From assembly GCA_029260415.1 (NCBI GenBank), contig JAJDDH010000384.1, positions 1 through 9,404 of the forward strand: DNA of 9,404 bases. Direction: 5' to 3'. Below are positions 5,359-9,404 of this stretch, piece by piece. Within the stretch, counting starts at the first letter, position 1; each line of letters begins with the position of its first letter. The translations under genes and the position numbers were made by a program. This stretch comes from Phycisphaerales bacterium (GTDB lineage Bacteria > Planctomycetota > Phycisphaerae > Phycisphaerales > UBA1924). The notes under the pieces are model-generated. The model saw only the letters and a list, made by a program, of their open reading frames with translations, did no database searches and was not told the origin of the DNA.

Positions 5359-6846
5359 ATGATCACCAACGCCAAAGTCCGCTCGCTCTCCCTGCTCGCC
5401 GGCGTGCTCGGAACCGCAGCGATCGCCCTCGCCCAGCCCACCGTCGGCCCGCAGATCCAGGTCAACAACGACGGCACGTTTACCCCGCAGAACGAGACCA
5501 CCGCCTCATCCACCGACTTCGCGCCCAACCGCGTGCTCATGGCCTGGAACGACTACCAGATCGGCAGCTCCAAAACCGGTGTCGGGCTCTCAACCGACAG
5601 CGGGCAGAACTGGTCCACCCAGCTCCTCCGCCCGCCGCCCCCGTTCCGCACCTCGACCGAGGGCGACCCCATGACCGCCTTTGACAACCGCAACGGGCGG
5701 ATGTGGGCCGGCGCGATCGCCTTCGATTTCAACGGGGGCCTCTTCGTCTCCCGCCTCGAGCCCGGCGCGACCACCTTCGAGCCCGTCGTCATGGCCGCGC
5801 TCAACAGCAACAGCCCCTCGGGCTTCATCGACAAGTGCTGGATGGCCGCGGGCCCCGACGCGCTCGACCCGACCAACCCCGACAAGACCATGCTCTACGT
5901 CGCCTACAACGACGGGCTTATCCGCTCGTCCGACCTCGGGCAGACCTGGACCAACCCCTCCTTCCTGGGCGGCGGGCTCGGCTTCCTCCCCCGCGTCGGG
6001 CCCAACGGCGAGCTCTACGTCCTCTACTGGGACGGGAACTTCAACATCAACCTCCGGCGCAGCTTCAACAACGGCGCCACCACCCAGGGCCCCTTCACCG
6101 TCGCCAACCGCATGGACTCCTGGGCCTTCGAGACCGACCGCGTCCCCGGCGATTTCCGCGTTGTCCCGCTCGCGCACCTGGCCGTCGATCCCAACGACGG
6201 CACGCTCTACGTCGTCTACTTCGACACCACCAACATCGTGGGCGGCAACCGCAACCTCGACCTCTACTTCACCAAGTCCACAGACCAGGGCGCCAGCTGG
6301 ACCGTCCCCGTCACCATCAACCAGAACGAGACCTCGCCCCCCAGCGACTCGTTCTTCCCCTGGATCGAGTGCGACAAGAACGGTCGCCTGCACATGGTCT
6401 TCCACGACACCCGCGACGCCGGGCCCCAGAGCGATTTCACCTCGCCCGGGCTCATGGACGCCTACTACTCGACGTCCGACGACGGCGGCGCCACCTGGAC
6501 CGACACCCGACTCTCCACCTCAACATTCAGCAGCGGCGACGACGGCTTCGGCGACGGCTTCATGGGCGACTACCACGGCATGGCGGTGGGGGGCAACTTC
6601 GTCTACCCGTCCTACGTCTCCACGCAGAACTTCAACGCCGACGTCTTCACCAACGTCATCGAGACCACGACCTGCCCCGCGGACCTGGCCGATCCGTTCG
6701 GGACGCTCGACTTCTCCGACGTGAGCGCGTTCCTGGTCGCCTTCGCGACGCTGGACCCCGCCGCGGACTTCGCCCCGCCCTTCGGGTCGTTCGACTTCTC
6801 CGACGTGGGCGCCTTCCTCACCGCCTTCGGCGCGGGCTGCCCGTAG
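5359..6846 (+). CDS. Secreted Asp-box (BNR, sialidase-like) beta-propeller protein with C-terminal dockerin-like repeats, 495 aa
   Basis: Residues 1-25 form a signal peptide (AIALA|Q). Four Asp-boxes of the S-x-D-x-G-x-x-W type mark a beta-propeller: STDSGQNW (78-85), SSDLGQTW (190-197), STDQGASW (307-314) and SDDGGATW (373-380). This is the fold of sialidases and other BNR-repeat proteins. I see no clear FRIP motif or arginine triad, so sialidase activity should not be assumed. The C terminus (439-495) has two 22-residue repeats, ADLADPFGTLDFSDVSAFL... (from 441) and ADFAPPFGSFDFSDVGAFL... (from 469), 28 residues apart and bracketed by C439 and C494. This matches the C-terminal 'GC-type dockerin' module common on secreted proteins of Phycisphaerae. 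It is the last gene of the plus-strand block, 23 nt after the TPR lipoprotein gene. Confidence 0.85.
   Translation: MITNAKVRSLSLLAGVLGTAAIALAQPTVGPQIQVNNDGTFTPQNETTASSTDFAPNRVLMAWNDYQIGSSKTGVGLSTDSGQNWSTQLLRPPPPFRTSTEGDPMTAFDNRNGRMWAGAIAFDFNGGLFVSRLEPGATTFEPVVMAALNSNSPSGFIDKCWMAAGPDALDPTNPDKTMLYVAYNDGLIRSSDLGQTWTNPSFLGGGLGFLPRVGPNGELYVLYWDGNFNINLRRSFNNGATTQGPFTVANRMDSWAFETDRVPGDFRVVPLAHLAVDPNDGTLYVVYFDTTNIVGGNRNLDLYFTKSTDQGASWTVPVTINQNETSPPSDSFFPWIECDKNGRLHMVFHDTRDAGPQSDFTSPGLMDAYYSTSDDGGATWTDTRLSTSTFSSGDDGFGDGFMGDYHGMAVGGNFVYPSYVSTQNFNADVFTNVIETTTCPADLADPFGTLDFSDVSAFLVAFATLDPAADFAPPFGSFDFSDVGAFLTAFGAGCP
6679..6828 (+). repeat. Tandem dockerin-like repeat pair encoded at the 3' end of the propeller gene
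   Basis: Two copies (6679-6744 and 6763-6828) encode A-D-x-A-x-P-F-G-x-x-D-F-S-D-V-x-A-F-L-x-A-F. The period is 84 bp and the copies are similar at the DNA level too (TTCGACTTCTCCGACGTG and CTCGACTTCTCCGACGTG). The regularly placed acidic residues suggest calcium binding as in type I dockerins. The partner (cohesin-like or sorting machinery) is not in the window. Confidence 0.75.
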
Positions 6847-6849
6847 CGC

Positions 6850-8178
6850 TCAGGTCTCACGCACCGTCAGCGGCGTCGCCGCCAATCGCTCGCTGGCCAT
6901 CTTCTCCCACCCGGACCCCAGCTCCCCCTCGGGATCGGGCGGGACGATGTCCACACGCTTCTGCCCCAGCTCCGCATCGCCATCGCGCACGCGCTGCTGG
7001 AACGCCTTGCACTCGGTGAGGAGCCGGTCGAGGATCTCGGTCTCGGGGACCGTCGCGACCTTCTCGCCCTGGACGTAGATGATCCCCTTGCGATCACCGG
7101 CAAACACGGCCACATCCGCGCCCTCCGCCTCGCCCGGGCCGTTGACCACGCAGCCCATGACCGCGACCTTCATCGGGACCTGGATCTCCGCCGCCAGCTT
7201 CTTGTGCACGTCCTGCGTCAGCGTGAACAGGTCCACCTGGATCCGCCCGCACGTCGGGCACGCGATCAGCTCCGCGCCCTTGCGTTCGCGCAGCCCGAGC
7301 GACCACAGCAGCTCCAGCCCGTCCTCGACCTCGTAGACCGGGTCGCTCGCGTAGCTGATGCGGATCGTGTCGCCGATCCCGTTCGCCAGCAAAGCCCCCA
7401 GCGCCGACACGGACCGGATGCAGCCCGTCTCCTTGGGGCCCGCGTGCGTCACGCCCAGGTGCAGCGGGTGGGGGAAGCGCTCCGCGATCTCCGTGTACGC
7501 GTCGATCACCAGCGTCGCGTCCATGCTCTTGGCGCTGATGGCGATGTCGAAGAAATCCCGCTCGTAGAAGATGTCCAGGTACTCCTCGAGCTTGGCGATC
7601 ATGATCGCCAGCAGGTACCCGTGCTTGTGCTCGCCGAACACCGCCCCGAGCTCCTTCGCCCGCGCCTGCTTGTCCTTGCGCTCGATGATCGAGCCCTCGT
7701 TCACGCCCACGCGGATCGGGATGGCGCGTTCTTTACTCGCGTCGATCACCGCCTCCACCTGCGCCCGGTCCTGGATGTTGCCCGGGTTCAGGCGGATCTT
7801 GTGCACGCCCGCCTCAACCGCCTCCAGCGCACGCTTGAAGTGGAAGTGCACGTCCGCCACGATCGGCACGGTCGTCTGCGCCAGGATCTCGGGGAGCGCC
7901 TCGGTGTCCTTCTTCTCCGGCACGGCCACCCGCACGATGTCCGCCCCCGCGGCCGTCAGCTTGTGGATCTCCGCCACGCACTTGTCGATCGTGTGCGTGT
8001 ACCCCGCGGTCATCGTCTGGACAGAAACGGGTGCCGGACCCTTCTTGGTGGGGCCGGCATCCTGCCGGCCTCCGGCCTTGGCCATCGGATGATCCGACGC
8101 CAGCCCGCCGCCCATGGCGACGCGCCCGACCCGGTCATCCCCAACAACGATCTGTCGCGACGCTCGGCGTGGTTTCAT
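6850..8178 (-). CDS. ispG: 4-hydroxy-3-methylbut-2-en-1-yl diphosphate synthase (IspG/GcpE), 442 aa
   Basis: IspG is the [4Fe-4S] enzyme of the non-mevalonate (MEP) pathway that reduces MEcPP to HMBPP, the precursor of IPP and DMAPP; it is cytoplasmic. The TIM-barrel half shows SVQTMT (52-57), ADVHFHFKRAL (108-118), KIRLNPGNI (127-135), VGVNEGSI (157-164) and ISAKSMDA (214-221). The cluster half has ACPTCGR (C307, C310) and GCVVNGPGEA (C343, E350), the three Cys and one Glu that ligate the cluster. HLGVTHAG (240-247) has His245 where most IspG proteins have Glu. Residues about 24-48 are an insertion containing a REP-like palindrome, and the C-terminal tail beyond about 412 is longer than in E. 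coli IspG. The ATG at 8178 is right because RQIVVGD (8-14) matches the usual N terminus. AGGA (8189-8186) is a weak Shine-Dalgarno 7 nt upstream. It lies 9 nt after the zinc-ribbon gene. Confidence 0.97.
   Translation of the reverse strand: MKPRRASRQIVVGDDRVGRVAMGGGLASDHPMAKAGGRQDAGPTKKGPAPVSVQTMTAGYTHTIDKCVAEIHKLTAAGADIVRVAVPEKKDTEALPEILAQTTVPIVADVHFHFKRALEAVEAGVHKIRLNPGNIQDRAQVEAVIDASKERAIPIRVGVNEGSIIERKDKQARAKELGAVFGEHKHGYLLAIMIAKLEEYLDIFYERDFFDIAISAKSMDATLVIDAYTEIAERFPHPLHLGVTHAGPKETGCIRSVSALGALLANGIGDTIRISYASDPVYEVEDGLELLWSLGLRERKGAELIACPTCGRIQVDLFTLTQDVHKKLAAEIQVPMKVAVMGCVVNGPGEAEGADVAVFAGDRKGIIYVQGEKVATVPETEILDRLLTECKAFQQRVRDGDAELGQKRVDIVPPDPEGELGSGWEKMASERLAATPLTVRET
8035..8109 (-). 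repeat. REP-like palindromic insertion translated within ispG
   Basis: The core is a perfect 8-bp inverted repeat, GGCCGGCA (8052-8059) and TGCCGGCC (8063-8070), with a TCC loop, followed on the plus strand by a further CCGGCC. It encodes IspG residues about 24-48 (HPMAKAGGRQDAGPTKKG), which interrupt the usual short link between the VGRVAMGG strand and PVSVQTMT. The plus strand reads GGAGILPASG in one frame. Both peptides are typical of translated REP-like repeats I remember from planctomycetes and verrucomicrobia. Exact borders cannot be set without homologues. Confidence 0.65.
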
Positions 8179-8184
8179 CGCCCA

Positions 8185-8190
8185 ATCCTA
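8185..8190 (-). promoter_or_regulatory. TAGGAT just upstream of ispG: stop codon, Shine-Dalgarno and possible -10 in one
   Basis: On the minus strand TAGGAT (8190-8185) contains the TAG stop of the zinc-ribbon gene, the AGGA that could serve as the ispG ribosome-binding site, and a TANNNT hexamer 6 nt before the ATG. Read as a -10 it would give a leaderless ispG mRNA. Co-transcription with the upstream gene is the simpler explanation. Confidence 0.3.
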
Positions 8191-9000
8191 CGGGCGCTCG
8201 AGGGCTTCAGGTTCGGTCGGCCTGACCCGGTTGGCGAACTTGCACCGCCGCAGCCCGAGCCAGGCGAAGACCTCGAAGAAGAGGAAGCCAGGGATGGCGC
8301 CGAGGATCATGAACGCCCAACCCGCGTAGTAGACCCATCGTGGTGGACTACTCATGATCTGGGCAAAGGTATCGAGCATCTCATCCCCAGTGGATTCAAG
8401 CTCAGGAGTCATCGCGCGGATGAGCGCAATCGCCGCAAAGTTGCCGATGACAAAGCCCAGAGCGGAGAAGATCCAGCCGACACATCCATGGGCCACTACT
8501 GCAATCGCGAAGTTGGGGCCAAGCCTGAACTCGCGTGAACGGGCGATGAGGCGCAAGCCACGCCCCTCGATCCACGTCAGCAACAATAACAACGTAAATG
8601 GAACAAGCGAGATCGCCAGGATCATGGCGAAGGTCTCGATCTGTCGTGCACCGAACGGTTGGAATCTATGGATCTGTGAGGGCATGAAATAGCCAGCACT
8701 CGCGACAAGGCTTGCCATTGCGATGGTGATGGACATCAAGCGAACTGAATTCCGCTCGGGTATGCTGCGCAGGATCGAAACGACGCCATCCGGTGATCGA
8801 ACGCACTGAGCCCAGGTTTGGAACAGGGCGAGCAGACCGTGCCTCTGCTGCCACGCCGTCCCTACCCGCCGCTCCGGCAGGCTCTCCGCGATCGCCTTCC
8901 CGCACTCCGGGCACGCCCCGCCCGGGTCCAGCCCCTCGATCACGTAGCCACATTTCTCGCACAGCAGCGTGAACTCGTCTTTCCACGGGCGATCGGGCAT
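8188..9000 (-). CDS. Zinc-ribbon polytopic membrane protein, 270 aa, function unknown
   Basis: The N terminus carries a four-cysteine zinc ribbon: C14-x2-C17 in LLCEKCGYVIEGLD and C30-x2-C33 in GGACPECGKAIAESLPERR, followed by GTAW (47-50). About four membrane helices follow, near 87-107, 123-143, 163-192 and 225-247. The ribbon faces the cytoplasm by inference. I associate this ribbon plus membrane architecture with uncharacterised planctomycete proteins; no activity is known to me. The frame is open upstream to 9264, but the ATG at 9000 is preferred because the upstream part would overlap the divergent acetyltransferase gene and TACAGT sits 7 nt before this ATG. No Shine-Dalgarno is present, so the mRNA may be leaderless. 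GC content falls inside the membrane part (47% in 8581-8640 by count). ispG starts 9 nt after its stop, suggesting an operon. Confidence 0.8.
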   Translation of the reverse strand: MPDRPWKDEFTLLCEKCGYVIEGLDPGGACPECGKAIAESLPERRVGTAWQQRHGLLALFQTWAQCVRSPDGVVSILRSIPERNSVRLMSITIAMASLVASAGYFMPSQIHRFQPFGARQIETFAMILAISLVPFTLLLLLTWIEGRGLRLIARSREFRLGPNFAIAVVAHGCVGWIFSALGFVIGNFAAIALIRAMTPELESTGDEMLDTFAQIMSSPPRWVYYAGWAFMILGAIPGFLFFEVFAWLGLRRCKFANRVRPTEPEALERP

Positions 9001-9006
9001 CGGGCG

Positions 9007-9018
9007 GACTGTACGGGG
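9007..9018 (-). promoter_or_regulatory. -10-like TACAGT for the zinc-ribbon gene, probably leaderless
   Basis: On the minus strand CCCCGTACAGTC places TACAGT (9013-9008) 7 nt before the ATG at 9000, so transcription would start at or next to the start codon. No Shine-Dalgarno lies between. A -35 is not evident. The same 12-mer precedes the TraB-family gene at 3016-3027. Confidence 0.45.
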
Positions 9019-9068
9019 CGCCCCCCGCCCCGGATCAGTCCAGCCGAGACCAGGCGGGCAAAACCCGG

Positions 9069-9074
9069 TACGAT
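9069..9074 (+). promoter_or_regulatory. -10-like TACGAT for the GNAT gene
   Basis: TACGAT lies 22 nt before the GTG at 9097, within the 96-bp gap between the divergent zinc-ribbon and GNAT genes. Transcription from it would leave a leader of roughly 15 nt that includes the GGAG Shine-Dalgarno (9087-9090). No clear -35 is seen. Confidence 0.4.
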
Positions 9075-9096
9075 TGGCGCCCACTCGGAGAGTCTC

Positions 9097-9404
9097 GTGA
9101 TCCGCATCCGCCGCATCCAGCTCGACGACCCGCTCTACCCCAAGTCGTGCGCCCTGCGCGAGGCGGTCCTGCTGCGCTCCGTGGGCTGGACGATGGACGA
9201 CTACCGCCGGGAGATGCCCGGGCGGGAGGAGGCCGCGGAGCACTACGTCGCCGTCGCCGACCACCCCCGAGGGCCCCAGGTCATCGCCTGCGCCTGCCTG
9301 ATCCCCCCGGGCGAGGACGAGGAGCGGGCGGGCAAGGTCACCCAGGTGTGCGTGGACAGCCAGCGCCAGGGCGAGGGCATCGGGCGGAGGCTCATCACCA
9401 CCAT
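9097..9404 (+). CDS. 5' part of a GNAT-family N-acetyltransferase, runs off right edge
   Basis: From the GTG at 9097 the frame is open for 102 codons to the window edge. GGAG (9087-9090) lies 6 nt upstream and supports the start. The protein begins MIRIRRIQLDDPLYPKSCAL and continues LREAVLLRSVGW (20-31), then HYVAVADH (49-56), a strand VIACACLIP (62-70), and VTQVCVDSQRQGEGIGRRLI (81-100). The last contains the GNAT motif A signature Q-x-x-G-x-G (Q91, G94, G96) that binds the pyrophosphate of acetyl-CoA. 'LREAVLLRxxGW' plus this motif is typical of small GNAT enzymes related to the ElaA/YjcF type. The substrate cannot be deduced. The C-terminal part is outside the window. It is divergent from the zinc-ribbon gene, 96 bp apart. 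Confidence 0.85.
   Translation, partial: MIRIRRIQLDDPLYPKSCALREAVLLRSVGWTMDDYRREMPGREEAAEHYVAVADHPRGPQVIACACLIPPGEDEERAGKVTQVCVDSQRQGEGIGRRLITT

Noticed and set aside
5359..6846. Calling the propeller protein an active sialidase
   Set aside because: Only Asp-boxes are seen. The FRIP motif and the catalytic Arg/Tyr/Glu set cannot be identified, and Asp-boxes occur in many non-sialidase propellers.
6612..6860. An 82-codon minus-strand frame over the end of the propeller gene (internally repeated SEKS motif)
   Set aside because: Its internal repeat is just the reverse of the dockerin-like repeat DNA, and it overlaps the ends of two real genes.
7204..8538. A 444-codon plus-strand frame opposite ispG
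   Set aside because: It lies antisense to an unmistakable ispG and gives a His/Arg/Leu-rich low-complexity product. Only its AGILPAS stretch is meaningful, as a mark of the REP-like repeat.
9001..9264. Upstream extension of the zinc-ribbon protein to an ATG at 9264
   Set aside because: It would overlap the divergent GNAT gene, whose motifs are clear, and the extra residues show no domain. The ATG at 9000 directly precedes the ribbon.
1..9404. CRISPR arrays, tRNA or rRNA genes, insertion sequences, phage or defence genes
   Set aside because: I looked for regular direct repeats, tRNA-like cloverleafs and transposase or defence motifs in the readable frames and found none.

Overview
The window looks like chromosomal DNA from a high-GC member of the Planctomycetota, most likely of the Phycisphaerae type. 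Three things point there: a secreted protein ending in two 'DFSDV.AFL' dockerin-like repeats bracketed by cysteines, a membrane protein with a 'CGY.IEGLDPGG.CPECG' zinc ribbon, and a palindromic repeat whose translations (AGILPAS on one strand, GGRQDAGPT on the other) I associate with planctomycete/verrucomicrobial REP-like elements. This assignment is from remembered family features, not from a search.

Layout. (1) 1-114, minus: the first 38 codons of a gene that runs off the left edge. (2) 115-368: a comparatively AT-rich divergent promoter region with several inverted repeats and three TTGCAC motifs. (3) 369-3013, plus: a large HEAT-repeat-like protein with its stop overlapping the start of a small single-pass membrane protein (ATGA), so the two are translationally coupled. 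(4) 3138-6846, plus: three genes for exported proteins in a row: a TraB/GumN-family protein carrying what looks like an inserted GspG (type II secretion major pseudopilin) domain, a TPR lipoprotein, and an Asp-box beta-propeller protein with a C-terminal dockerin-like repeat pair. (5) 6850-9000, minus: ispG (isoprenoid biosynthesis), preceded 9 nt upstream by a zinc-ribbon polytopic membrane protein; ispG ends 3 bp from the propeller gene in a tail-to-tail arrangement. (6) 9097 to the right edge, plus: the 5' part of a GNAT acetyltransferase, divergent from the zinc-ribbon gene.

The only gene with a firm metabolic role is ispG. The other genes are uncharacterised or assigned only to broad families. 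The plus-strand block 3138-6846 reads as a small set of envelope or extracellular proteins that are probably co-transcribed at least from the TPR lipoprotein to the propeller protein (23-nt gap). Several starts lie very close to -10-like hexamers without a strong Shine-Dalgarno, suggesting leaderless transcripts, while others have clear GGAG(G) sites.

The two most notable features are the GspG-like segment embedded in the TraB protein (about residues 115-206) and the REP-like palindrome that is translated in frame as an approximately 25-residue insertion near the N terminus of the essential enzyme IspG. No rRNA, tRNA, CRISPR array, transposase or phage gene was seen.
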